DNA of 64,000 bases from Psychrobacter cibarius (GTDB taxonomy: Bacteria; Pseudomonadota; Gammaproteobacteria; Pseudomonadales; Moraxellaceae), in the NCBI RefSeq assembly GCF_016107535.1, contig NZ_JABASQ010000006.1:62001-126000 (forward strand), read 5' to 3'. Position 1 is the first letter of the stretch. Each line of letters opens with the position of its first letter. Positions 1 through 7,960 of this stretch are shown piece after piece. Below the pieces are notes generated by a model. It did no database searches. It saw only the letters and a list, made by a program, of their open reading frames with translations, and was not told the DNA's origin. Both the position numbers and the translations under genes were made by a program.

Positions 1-337
1 TGTGCAACATCTTATTCAATACAAACTGCTGCTCGGTTACGGCAGGCGTTTTATGCTGAGCTTGTAGTGATTTTTGATACGCTTGATAGCGGGTTACTTT
101 TTCATCGATACGTTTTAATTGGCGCAGCTGTGGCTCTGACAAATCTTTCAGGTATTTTTTATTTAAATTTAGTTGCTGCCAACTGAGTTTGGACAATGAC
201 AACGGTGTATCATAATCCTGATAAGTGAGTACACCTGGCGAAATACCGACCGCTTTGTGTAGCGCATGCCAGCCTTTTTTACCCAAATAAAAGGTGGTGA
301 CGGTCGTTACAATGCCAATGCCTATTAAGATGCTCAT
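1..337 (-). CDS. Hypothetical membrane-anchored protein, C-terminus beyond the window
   Basis: Partial gene read from an ATG at 337 towards base 1, about 112 codons, no stop before the edge. The N-terminus (MSILIGIGIVTTVTTFYLG) is one probable membrane segment. A charged helical stretch follows (LKRIDEKVTRYQAY, then EQQFVLNKML). This stretch aligns by eye with the two genes transcribed ahead of it (378-1064 and 1308-2072): the first helix matches ILDRINGKLKRYREW and the second matches ERQFVIDKLV in the 1308-2072 product. I therefore treat it as the third member of a tandem paralogous family. The function is unknown. Same strand as its relatives, 40 bp after the previous stop, so probably one transcript. 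Confidence 0.7.
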   Translation of the reverse strand, partial: MSILIGIGIVTTVTTFYLGKKGWHALHKAVGISPGVLTYQDYDTPLSLSKLSWQQLNLNKKYLKDLSEPQLRQLKRIDEKVTRYQAYQKSLQAQHKTPAVTEQQFVLNKMLH

Positions 338-377
338 ATACCCTTACTCTTCATCGTTTAATCACACCACTTTGCCT

Positions 378-1064
378 TTACAGTTTAATATTCTCAGCAC
401 TCACATTCTTACCAGTTGCGCCAGTTGGATTTTCAATCGCTTTAATTTCTATATCGGTATTAGCATTAGCACTACTAACATTGCTATCGAGCTTTTGCAT
501 ATCTGTCGTAGTAGCAGGATTATTAAAGCGTTTTTGTAGATAGCGGTTGGTCGCCAGCAGCTTTTGACCATCTTGATGATAAGAGGCATTCAGTAAATCA
601 TCAAACTGAGTATTAATGGTACGTAATACATCTAATAGCGCTTCTTTTCCAGTCACATTAGAGTGCTTAATTTTGGTCGTGTCAGCGCGCGCGCCATCCC
701 CCACATCTAAGTCGTGCAAGCGGCGATAGTCAGTCACAGCAAGTGGCACATGCCTGTCCATTAAATTTTGAATTATGATATAGGTTTCATTGACCGTGTC
801 TTTATCGTCTATCTTGCCATCATTATTGGTATCGCCATAAATGACCCGCAGCTTCTCCCCTTTTTCATTGATTTGGTCAAGTGCTGTTTTGACTTCAACA
901 GGCAAGCTTTTTTCTGGGATATAACCCAATTGCGGCATCTCTTTGTACTCAAGCATTTTAGGCGCAGTCATTTTTTTGACACCACGATACCCCAGATATA
1001 GCCCAGCGACTGGTAACACTCCATATAAAATGAACATGACAAACATCGCAGTAACTTGAGTCAT
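378..1064 (-). CDS. Hypothetical membrane-anchored protein with an EF-hand-like loop (tandem paralogue)
   Basis: 228 residues, not recognised. Residues 5-27 form an N-terminal membrane segment, followed by a soluble domain. Residues 78-89 give a canonical calcium loop: D78, N80, D82, G83, I85, D86 and D89, as in EF-hands and dockerins. The C-terminal half has LLDVLRTINTQFDDLL and LLATNRYLQKR, which match LMDLFLEIDYELDELL and LASTHRYVKSR in the gene at 1308-2072. The tail (about residues 185-228) is low-complexity, rich in N, S, T and A. The start is supported by AGGA seven bases before ATG 1064. The calcium loop sits where the two relatives have only a charged helix, so it looks like an insertion specific to this copy. 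Calcium binding is inferred from the motif alone. Confidence 0.75.
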   Translation of the reverse strand: MTQVTAMFVMFILYGVLPVAGLYLGYRGVKKMTAPKMLEYKEMPQLGYIPEKSLPVEVKTALDQINEKGEKLRVIYGDTNNDGKIDDKDTVNETYIIIQNLMDRHVPLAVTDYRRLHDLDVGDGARADTTKIKHSNVTGKEALLDVLRTINTQFDDLLNASYHQDGQKLLATNRYLQKRFNNPATTTDMQKLDSNVSSANANTDIEIKAIENPTGATGKNVSAENIKL

Positions 1065-1307
1065 TAGAGTATCCTAATTTTTGAATAAAATGGCTTGGTA
1101 AACTTCTTGTTATTTTAAATTTCTTATTATTCTAAATAAGATAGATAGTTATTATTAAACAAAAAAATAAGGCTCTATTAAAGCCCTATATTGTTATGCA
1201 TTGCGTCGCTTGTGTGAAAACCATGTTAGGACGTGTCCCCAATTTAATTACAGCTCTAAATTATGTTAATTTTATAATGCCAATTAACAGCCATTATCTA
1301 TTAGTAA

Positions 1308-2072
1308 TTAACTTTTTGTCCGGCTTTTGACATAACGGTGCGTTGAAGCCAAACGATTCATCACCGTTTGATGCAGCTCATCTAACAATTCATCAAGCTC
1401 ATAATCAATCTCTAAAAACAAATCCATCAGCATGTCACCTGCCGTCATCTTGCCTTGCACCATATTGTTTTTGGTACGGTGCGGACTAAAACGCTGTAAT
1501 TGCTCATAATGATGGAGGGCTTCTGGAATGCTCTCTGAAACCAGCTTATCGATGACAAATTGGCGTTCATTATGCTGCTGTTGTTGCTGCTCATTGAGCT
1601 CACTGCTCCACTCACGATAGCGTTTTAACTTACCATTGATACGGTCTAGTATCGCAACCGCCTCGATGGGCATGGCGTTTAGGGTGGCTTCATCGACCAC
1701 ATCAACAAGCTCAGTCATAATCGGGCAGCGTCCATGTTTGAGATACCATAAAGTATCGGGGTCAAAAGGTGGTCTATTGGTCGGGCGCATCTGAGCGCGA
1801 TTGGACAGGTAGCGATCAGTCAATGGTGTCGGCGTTCTGATATCACTCACTTGCGCCAAAGCATCACAAATACGTTCGCTGCGCTCAGGCGGCGTCAGTA
1901 CAGAACGCTGACTGACAGCTTGATCGTTTTTATCATTATTTGTACTATTATTATCAGTCACCTCTATATCTTGACTGATAGCCATCTCCTGAGCATTTTT
2001 GGCTGCTAGCGTTGGCAGGTCATCTTGAGCTTGCCCAAATGACTTTAGCATTCTTGTCAGACTTACCACCAT
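1308..2072 (-). CDS. Hypothetical soluble protein (tandem paralogue)
   Basis: 254 residues, function unknown. Residues 1-60 are low-complexity (N, D, S, Q) and there is no membrane segment, unlike the two downstream relatives. The conserved core runs from about residue 130: MPIEAVAILDRINGKLKRY, a glutamine-rich spacer, ERQFVIDKLVSESIPEALHH, then GDMLMDLFLEIDYELDELL and the terminal RYVKSR. The same succession of helices is seen in 378-1064 and the beginning of it in 1-337. It is the first gene of a three-gene minus-strand set, with a 243-bp spacer before the next. An alternative start is Met8 (2051). A structural or signalling role would be a guess. Confidence 0.65.
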   Translation of the reverse strand: MVVSLTRMLKSFGQAQDDLPTLAAKNAQEMAISQDIEVTDNNSTNNDKNDQAVSQRSVLTPPERSERICDALAQVSDIRTPTPLTDRYLSNRAQMRPTNRPPFDPDTLWYLKHGRCPIMTELVDVVDEATLNAMPIEAVAILDRINGKLKRYREWSSELNEQQQQQHNERQFVIDKLVSESIPEALHHYEQLQRFSPHRTKNNMVQGKMTAGDMLMDLFLEIDYELDELLDELHQTVMNRLASTHRYVKSRTKS

Positions 2073-2218
2073 GACCTACCTTGCCCCTCGTCCCGTGCAC
2101 GCTTATTGCGCTCGTATTGCATAGATTTATCCAATAGCGTATCTTAACAGCTTTTTACCGCTCTGCCAGTAAGCAAAATGTCAACACCTCTCATCCGCCC
2201 CCTGCTAAGCACACTATT

Positions 2219-2821
2219 ATGAATGCGACCGACTACACCTCTGGATTCTTACTTGGGCTATCGCTCATCATCGCGATTGGCTCACAAAACGCCTTTGTAC
2301 TCAAACAAGGACTCAAACGCGAGCACATATTTTTTGTCTGCTTATTTTGCGCGGTCAGTGATGCGCTGTTAATCTCTGCTGGCGTTGGCGGTTTTGGCGC
2401 GGTTACGGCGCAATATCCGCAAGTGGTCAATATCGCAAAATTCGCTGGCGTCGTATTCTTGCTAGGCTATGGATTGCAGAGCTTATATGCCAGTGTGCGC
2501 GTCACACATGCACTCACCGTCGAGGGACAAGTCGTCACCAGCTTAAAAAAAGCCCTGCTATTATGTTTTGGCTTTACTTGGCTCAACCCACACGTTTACT
2601 TAGATACATTGGTACTCGTTGGCATGGTTTCAACGGGTGCTAGTAGTAAGCTGGCATTTGCAGTCGGTGCAGTCAGCGCCTCATTCTTTTTCTTTTTTGC
2701 GTTAGGTTATGGGGCTCGATTACTCAAACCATTATTTGCCAAACCAAAAGCGTGGAATATACTCGATGCTTTGGTAGGGATACTCATGTTGTATTTGGCG
2801 TGGCACCTTTACCGAAGTTAA
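2219..2821 (+). CDS. argO: LysE/ArgO family amino acid exporter
   Basis: 200 residues, the usual size for LysE-type exporters, with about six hydrophobic segments through the inner membrane. Diagnostic stretches are IAIGSQNAFVLKQGLKR near the N-terminus (the family xGPQNAFV element) and LNPHVYLDTLVLVG mid-protein, which closely resembles E. coli ArgO. It should export arginine and/or lysine by the proton motive force. It is divergent from the gene at 1308-2072 and convergent with tmm, with a shared terminator between. Substrate choice between arginine and lysine cannot be settled from sequence. A separate LysO-type lysine exporter lies at 17082-17993. Confidence 0.85.
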   Translation: MNATDYTSGFLLGLSLIIAIGSQNAFVLKQGLKREHIFFVCLFCAVSDALLISAGVGGFGAVTAQYPQVVNIAKFAGVVFLLGYGLQSLYASVRVTHALTVEGQVVTSLKKALLLCFGFTWLNPHVYLDTLVLVGMVSTGASSKLAFAVGAVSASFFFFFALGYGARLLKPLFAKPKAWNILDALVGILMLYLAWHLYRS

Positions 2822-2895
2822 AAACAACGATAAAGGCAAAAATAGGTGATAGGCTAAACCATTAACACAGCTCCTAAATATGAATATAAGAATAA

Positions 2896-2934
2896 AAAAA
2901 GCCAAACACATTGTATAAATGCGTTTGGCTTTTT
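2896..2934. terminator. Bidirectional intrinsic terminator between argO and tmm
   Basis: A run of A, then GCCAAAC-A-CATT, loop GTATA, AATG-C-GTTTGGC and a run of T. The stem has one A/C mismatch. The A and T tracts on either side let it work for argO on the plus strand and for tmm (stop at 2956) on the minus strand. Confidence 0.85.
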
Positions 2935-2955
2935 GGAATCTGACACTTTTACTAT

Positions 2956-4338
2956 TTACGATACTTTTTTACGCTTTTTAGGCTTAACGAAGGTTAAGTT
3001 CAAAAAATGCTCAAGCGAGTCATCAAGGACGTCCAACCAAGGCTCGGGCAACTCAGGCGATAGCGTGCCTGTTAACGTAGAGCGATACGCCTTTTCTCTA
3101 AAGGTCATGATATTATCGGCTTTGTCTTTTTGCCATTCTTTTAAGATTTCACCCTGTTTTTCAACTGCAAATTCTGGATAATCGGTCGCGTTGGTTAAAT
3201 CACGAATATAAGCGGCTTGAAAGTCGATTGAATCGCTGACCGTCACGCACTTCGCGTAAGTTGCCAACCACTTTTTCTCATCTGCTTCACGGTGTACCAA
3301 TTCAGGTAACTCGATATCGCCCATCATCACATCACGTGCATACCATGCTTGAGCGTCAAACATATTAAAGGTGAAATACTGATCCTGCATACCTAAATAA
3401 ATGAGCTTTGGGTTTGGCTGCCAGAAAATCCCTTTGTACAAGTTGGCTGGATATAAGCAGTTATGCGTTTGCAGACGTAACTCATCGGGCATAAAGGGGA
3501 AATGAAACAGATAACCGGTACACATAATAATGGCATCAAATTTTTGGCTGCTACCATCGGCAAAATGCGCCACATCTTCTTCAAAATGGGTGACCAAAGG
3601 CACTTCTTTGATGCCCTCTGGCCAATCATAGCCGAGTGCTTGCGTACGATAGCTGATAGTGACTGATTTGGTGCCATACTTATAGCACTGCGTGCCAATG
3701 TCTTCGGCTGAATAACTACTGCCGATGAGCAAAATATCTTCGTCTTTGAACTCTAAGGCGTCACGAAAATCATGCGCGTGCAGAATGCGACCGGGGAAAG
3801 CTTCTAACCCTTCAAAGTAAGGCATGTTTGGCGTGGAAAAATGACCCGTCGCTACCACGACATAATCAAATTCTTCCACTTCTTGCTCATTGGTTTTATG
3901 ATTCATCACCGTCACGGTGAATTTTTGCGTCTCATCATCGAATGACACCCAACGTACTGGGCATTCAAAGCGGATGTATTTTTGGATATCTTGTTTATCG
4001 ATACGCCCCATAATGTAATCTTTTAGGACTTCACGCGGTGGGTACGAGGGGATCGCTTCACCAAAATGCTCATCAAACGAATAATCAGCAAATTCTAAGC
4101 ACTCTTTGGGACCATTGGACCACAAATAACGGTACATACTACCGTGAACAGGCTCACCATTTCTGTCTAATCCTGTGCGCCAGCTATAGTTCCACATACC
4201 ACCAATAGCGTTTTGCTTTTCATAACAAACTATCTCAGGTAAGTCTGTTGCACCAGCCAATCGAGCCGCTTCGAAAGCGCGTAATTGTGCTAAACCACTT
4301 GGACCTGCACCTAAAATAGCAATTCTTTTATTACTCAA
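2956..4338 (-). CDS. tmm: Trimethylamine monooxygenase (flavin-containing monooxygenase)
   Basis: 460 residues, matching bacterial Tmm in length. It oxidises trimethylamine to trimethylamine N-oxide with FAD, NADPH and oxygen. Visible motifs are the FAD fold ILGAGPSGLAQLRAF at residues 8-22, the FMO fingerprint FPGRILHAHDF (FxGxxxHxxxF), the NADPH fold LLIGSSYSAEDIGTQ and the conserved NGPKECLEFADYSFDEHFG and NMFDAQAWYARDVMMG stretches of the Tmm branch. The start is TTG at 4338, supported by AGGAG six bases upstream; no in-frame ATG fits as well. It is a single-gene unit. No TMAO demethylase or reductase gene lies nearby. Its product could serve as an osmolyte or protein stabiliser, or feed methylamine breakdown elsewhere; this is inference. 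Confidence 0.93.
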   Translation of the reverse strand: MSNKRIAILGAGPSGLAQLRAFEAARLAGATDLPEIVCYEKQNAIGGMWNYSWRTGLDRNGEPVHGSMYRYLWSNGPKECLEFADYSFDEHFGEAIPSYPPREVLKDYIMGRIDKQDIQKYIRFECPVRWVSFDDETQKFTVTVMNHKTNEQEVEEFDYVVVATGHFSTPNMPYFEGLEAFPGRILHAHDFRDALEFKDEDILLIGSSYSAEDIGTQCYKYGTKSVTISYRTQALGYDWPEGIKEVPLVTHFEEDVAHFADGSSQKFDAIIMCTGYLFHFPFMPDELRLQTHNCLYPANLYKGIFWQPNPKLIYLGMQDQYFTFNMFDAQAWYARDVMMGDIELPELVHREADEKKWLATYAKCVTVSDSIDFQAAYIRDLTNATDYPEFAVEKQGEILKEWQKDKADNIMTFREKAYRSTLTGTLSPELPEPWLDVLDDSLEHFLNLTFVKPKKRKKVS

Positions 4339-4636
4339 GACTAACTCCTATGATAATAGTTGTCTGTCCACTGTAACATATTTTTATGAATGGTGTTTTT
4401 TTCGAATACTTTTGGTGATTAATTGGCCATAGCTTAAGACATGACTATTCTCAAAAAAGGACTTCTAACCGAATTTTTGATTTTTAAATTTGATATGGGT
4501 TAGCACGTACTTTTCTTTCATTAGGACGTATTAAACATTCATAAATCAGCACTGTCAGTGCTAGGGTTGAATACTCAACACGCTCATTGAGGAGTAAATC
4601 AAAAAATTGACGGACAAACATAACGTAGCAGCGTCA
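4339..4636. other. Intergenic spacer with a degenerate inverted-repeat element
   Basis: 298 bp between the starts and ends of tmm and the MarC gene. No coding potential. Bases 4521-4540 read TTAGGACGTATTAAACATTC, and around 4569-4590 a weak inverted partner (GAATACTCAACACGCTC) follows. This resembles the cleaner 62-bp element at 24229-24290. An AT-rich stretch before tmm probably holds its promoter, but no convincing -35/-10 pair could be fixed. Confidence 0.45.
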
Positions 4637-5278
4637 TTACACTAAATCAGGAAATAAAGTGCGTAAGCCATTAACGATAATTTCGATAGAAACTGCCGCC
4701 AATAACATCCCCATAATTCGGCTCATGATGTTCAATCCAGTATCACCCAGCAAGCGACTGATACGACCTGCCGCCATCAGTGCTAGATAACAAAACAGAC
4801 TGATAAATAAACCAGCAATCAATATGGCAGATACTTGCAAAATACCAGAGACTTGTGAAGAATAAATAATCACCGTCGAGATACCACCTGGTCCAATCAT
4901 CATTGGAATAGCGATAGGCACAACCGCTGCTGCCATGGTGGGCGGCGCGTCTTGTACATGGTCAACATCGAAGTTTTCTTGATCGGGCTTCACGGGATTA
5001 CCGTCGCCATTCATCATATTAAGAGCAATCAAAAACACCAAGATACCACCTGCCAGCTGAAACGAGCCGATAGAAATACCAAGTGCCTTTAGCAATGTCT
5101 CGCCTGCTACCGTAAAGAAACTAATAGTGATAAAAATCGTCAAACAAGCAACACGCGCCACTTTGCGTCGATTACTCATCGAATAACCACGGGTCAAATC
5201 CAAAAATAACGTCAAAGCGCTAAAGGGATTAATCAGTACCATAAAGGCTAAGATTATCTTGATGATTTCAGTATTCAC
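4637..5278 (-). CDS. marC: MarC family integral membrane protein
   Basis: 213 residues with six hydrophobic segments, the size of the MarC/UPF0056 family. Typical elements are the N-terminal INPFSALTLFLDLT, the AGGILVFLIALNMM helix with a conserved charged cytoplasmic loop after it, and PIAIPMMIGPGGIST in the middle. Despite the name, the family has no proven role in multidrug resistance and its transport substrate is unknown. It is on the same strand as nadC but 292 bp downstream of it, and a hairpin in that gap suggests separate transcription. Confidence 0.88.
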   Translation of the reverse strand: MNTEIIKIILAFMVLINPFSALTLFLDLTRGYSMSNRRKVARVACLTIFITISFFTVAGETLLKALGISIGSFQLAGGILVFLIALNMMNGDGNPVKPDQENFDVDHVQDAPPTMAAAVVPIAIPMMIGPGGISTVIIYSSQVSGILQVSAILIAGLFISLFCYLALMAAGRISRLLGDTGLNIMSRIMGMLLAAVSIEIIVNGLRTLFPDLV

Positions 5279-5321
5279 TGAGCGCTCGCTTGTCTATTAG
5301 TCAAATCGGGCAAAAAGATAA

Positions 5322-5348
5322 GGTCATCGTGCGAGTGCAACGATGACC
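5322..5348 (-). terminator. Probable terminator downstream of nadC
   Basis: A nine-base perfect stem, GGTCATCGT / ACGATGACC, with a nine-base loop. Read on the minus strand it is followed by TTATCTTTTTG, a T-rich tract. It lies between the end of nadC and the start of marC, so it probably closes nadC. It could instead be a leader hairpin for marC. Confidence 0.5.
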
Positions 5349-5570
5349 CAATAGATGGTTAACAATAACTTTGTAGCTTATATTGTATCATAGGCAGATA
5401 AGCTAATTAAATCATTAACTTTGCTTACCTTTCTGGCAGCAGACTATCAACGAAAATAGAGGCTCAACATTGACCTATCAGCCACCATTTGGCGGGTAAA
5501 TAATCTCATAAAGCTTAATCGCTAAAACAGGTATGTGAAGACAGGCAGGTAAAGACAGCCATATTGAAAA

Positions 5571-6431
5571 TTATGCGCTAAAATCAAGACCGATATCTAA
5601 TGCCGTGGTACTGTGCGTCAAATAACCCATGGCAATAAAATCAACACCCGTTTTTGCTGCTGCTTGCACCGTTTCAGGAGTAATACCACCTGAAGCTTCT
5701 GTTCTAGCGCGACCTTTACACATCGTTACTGCCTGCACTAGTATTTCAGGGGACATATTATCTAATAGCACCAAGCTCACGCCAGCGTCTAATGCCTGCG
5801 CTAATTGCGCTAAAGTATCGACTTCTACTTCGATGGGAATTAAATGCCCAGCAAAATCTTGGGCTTGTTTAATCGCAGTCTTTATATCACCAGCAATGGC
5901 AATATGATTGTCTTTGATTAAAATAGCATCATCCAGTCCCAAACGATGGTTGCGCCCGCCACCGCAGCGTACCGCGTACTTTTGTACAATGCGCAAGCCT
6001 GGAATGGTCTTACGTGTACAAGTAATTTGCGCAGGATACTCTGCCACACTATCTACAATTTTTCTGGTATCTGTCGCAATGCCACTCAAGTGGGTCATAA
6101 AGTTGAGCGCGGTACGTTCTGCTGTCAGTAAATGGCGCGCATTACCACACACACTAGCCAAGACTGTACCCGCGTCAACCCATTTACCATCAGCAACTTG
6201 AGCCACAAACTCAATCTGAGGATCAACCATCGCAAACGATAAACGTGCCAAATCCATACCACATATCACGCCTGCTTGCCGCGCTTTAATCTCTAACTTC
6301 GCTTGCATATCGGCTGGAATGGTGGCTTGTGATGTGACATCTCCGCGTCTGCCCAAATCCTCAGTTAGCGCAGCTTCAACCAAAGGTCTAAGCAATACGT
6401 CATCCAATGCTGGTTCTTTTTTAACTGTCAT
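5571..6431 (-). CDS. nadC: Nicotinate-nucleotide pyrophosphorylase (carboxylating)
   Basis: 286 residues, normal for quinolinate phosphoribosyltransferase. It converts quinolinate and PRPP to nicotinate mononucleotide, the third step of de novo NAD synthesis in the cytosol. Key stretches are EDLGRRGDVTSQATIP near the N-terminus, CTRKTIPGLRIVQKYAV with the substrate-binding Arg and Lys residues, GGGRNHRLGLDDAILIKDNH, and EVEVDTL and LLDNMSPE in the barrel. AAGGG lies six bases before ATG 6431. A candidate NrtR operator lies 45 bp upstream of the start, so expression probably responds to NAD status together with nadA-nadB. Confidence 0.97.
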   Translation of the reverse strand: MTVKKEPALDDVLLRPLVEAALTEDLGRRGDVTSQATIPADMQAKLEIKARQAGVICGMDLARLSFAMVDPQIEFVAQVADGKWVDAGTVLASVCGNARHLLTAERTALNFMTHLSGIATDTRKIVDSVAEYPAQITCTRKTIPGLRIVQKYAVRCGGGRNHRLGLDDAILIKDNHIAIAGDIKTAIKQAQDFAGHLIPIEVEVDTLAQLAQALDAGVSLVLLDNMSPEILVQAVTMCKGRARTEASGGITPETVQAAAKTGVDFIAMGYLTHSTTALDIGLDFSA

Positions 6432-6475
6432 CTTTAACCCTTAAATAAACGTGGCGTTCATATATGCTAATGCAA

Positions 6476-6496
6476 TTAAACTCAAAATGAGCATAA
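6476..6496. promoter_or_regulatory. Candidate NrtR operator upstream of nadC
   Basis: TTAAACTC, AAAAT, GAGCATAA. It matches 18 of 21 positions of the perfect palindrome at 7854-7874 before nadA, with CTCAAAATGAGCATAA identical. It lies 45-65 bp before the nadC start. Assignment to NrtR is inferred from the linked genes. Confidence 0.65.
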
Positions 6497-6601
6497 ATAT
6501 AGCGTAAAGCTAACAGCCTCGCAAGGAACCGTCATCATTTTGTGCAGCCTACAGGTTTTTATAATCATCAAAATAAAGATGGCAAGGTAGTATATTGACT
6601 C

Positions 6602-7690
6602 CTATTTACGCTTAGGCAACTTACTATCCATCAATAAGCTTTGTAGTTCAATATCATGACGAAATCGATAAAGCTTGGCAGGGCGACCACGTTGGGCACT
6701 ACTACTCTGCCCTGTCTCCATCACAAGTTTTTGTGAATCTAGCAAACGACGGAAATTTTGCTTGTGCAAGCGCATTCCTGAGAGCGCTTCTACGCTTTGT
6801 TGTAATTGTGACAAGGTAAATACATCTGGCATCAAGCCAAAAATAAGCGGTCGGTACTCAATTTTGGCACGCAGCCGTGAAATAGCCGTTGCAATCACTC
6901 GGCGATGATCATAATACATTGGCACCCCAATGAGCTGTGACCAGTTTTCAGGTAGCTTATTTTGATGGCTCGGTTGGTGAGCACTTTGATGAACGCTTTG
7001 ATGATTCATTGAATAGCTGGGTGGATAGTTTGGTGCTTCCGGTATCAGTCCCGCTTCATACAGCATCTCATAGCGCAGTAACACATGCTCAGCGACCCAC
7101 TCTCTATTTTCATAATGATCGTATGCTGTGTATTCATTATCCGCATTTTCACTTGTGGGCATATCACCCACTAAGAGCGCTTCACTTACACCCCAACATA
7201 AACCAATACGCTGACGGCGGCGCTGCTGAATGCCTGAATCTTTAGCGCTATCTGCCCAGCTCAATAATGCTGGCACAATATTATTCATAATGATGCTAGG
7301 TATGCCATCCAAATGATTTTCCCAAGGAAAGTAATCATACCAATCACGCCACAATGCTTGGCTTTGTAGCTGCGGCGTTTGTGTCTCTTGCACCAGTCCC
7401 AAATAGCTCACGTAGACCAATGCGTGACCATCAACATTGCGCCTATTGGTATCGACAAAGGTATAGAGCTGCTCCAAATAACCAAGTGGTTGCTGTGTTT
7501 GCTCCTCAACCCATTGGCGCACACCCGCTTGCAATGAGCGATGCAACGGCATCAATGGACCATTGGGTAACAGCTTTCCTTGATCAACGGTTAAGACCCG
7601 AGCGGTATGCTCAGTAATGGCGACTAGCACGGCCACGACTTCTGTGGTGCCACTACCTTGCTGATGCGCGTGTGAATAAGACAACGTCAT
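6602..7690 (-). CDS. nrtR: NrtR-type Nudix-related transcriptional regulator of NAD metabolism
   Basis: 362 residues. The N-terminal half (about 15-150) is a Nudix-like ADP-ribose-binding domain (VVAVLVAITEH, then LPNGPL and LEQLYTFVDTNRR). A classical Nudix box with its catalytic glutamates is not evident, in line with a sensor rather than a hydrolase. The C-terminal part is the winged helix of NrtR proteins: VFTLSQLQQSVEAL, LHKQNFRRLLD and RGRPAKLYRFR. In between is a linker with four HQ-rich repeats (DNA 6956-7003), making it longer than many NrtR proteins. It lies between nadC and nadA-nadB, both of which carry a similar palindrome upstream. Repression relieved by ADP-ribose-type ligands is the known mode of the family. 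Confidence 0.88.
   Translation of the reverse strand: MTLSYSHAHQQGSGTTEVVAVLVAITEHTARVLTVDQGKLLPNGPLMPLHRSLQAGVRQWVEEQTQQPLGYLEQLYTFVDTNRRNVDGHALVYVSYLGLVQETQTPQLQSQALWRDWYDYFPWENHLDGIPSIIMNNIVPALLSWADSAKDSGIQQRRRQRIGLCWGVSEALLVGDMPTSENADNEYTAYDHYENREWVAEHVLLRYEMLYEAGLIPEAPNYPPSYSMNHQSVHQSAHQPSHQNKLPENWSQLIGVPMYYDHRRVIATAISRLRAKIEYRPLIFGLMPDVFTLSQLQQSVEALSGMRLHKQNFRRLLDSQKLVMETGQSSSAQRGRPAKLYRFRHDIELQSLLMDSKLPKRK
6956..7003 (-). repeat. Four 12-bp tandem repeats in the nrtR linker
   Basis: Minus-strand units CATCAAAGCGTT, CATCAAAGTGCT, CACCAACCGAGC and CATCAAAATAAG, encoding HQSV, HQSA, HQPS and HQNK. It sits between the sensor and DNA-binding domains, so unit number can change without a frameshift. 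Confidence 0.85.
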
Positions 7691-7853
7691 GACTTTAGTG
7701 ATTACCTTTTATTTTAATTATTAAATAAAGCTCAACTTCTAAGCTGTTGACCATTTGCTCAGTATAGCTTGAATCAACGATTATCATAGCTTGTGGTTGT
7801 AATTATATAAAATGAGTCTGTATAAATCATAAATATATAAAAAGTACTTGTAT

Positions 7854-7874
7854 TTATGCTCAAAATGAGCATAA
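7854..7874. promoter_or_regulatory. Candidate NrtR operator and promoter of nadA-nadB
   Basis: A perfect palindrome, TTATGCTC, AAAAT, GAGCATAA, 87 bp before the nadA start. It overlaps a plausible promoter: TTGTAT at 7848-7853, a 16-base spacer, then CATAAT at 7870-7875. A bound repressor would cover the spacer and -10 box. The near copy before nadC supports a shared regulator. Confidence 0.75.
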
Positions 7875-7960
7875 TTAAAACATCTGACTAGCCAGCGATA
7901 TTAATTGACTTATTTTTAGCGGCATATTGCTTGTCGTTACTGCCTAAAAGGTTTGCATCT

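Noticed and set aside
1228..1260. Member of the TTAGGGCGTATT repeat family in the spacer before 378-1064
   Set aside because: Only TTAGGACGTGT matches; the flanks diverge at once, so chance similarity cannot be excluded.
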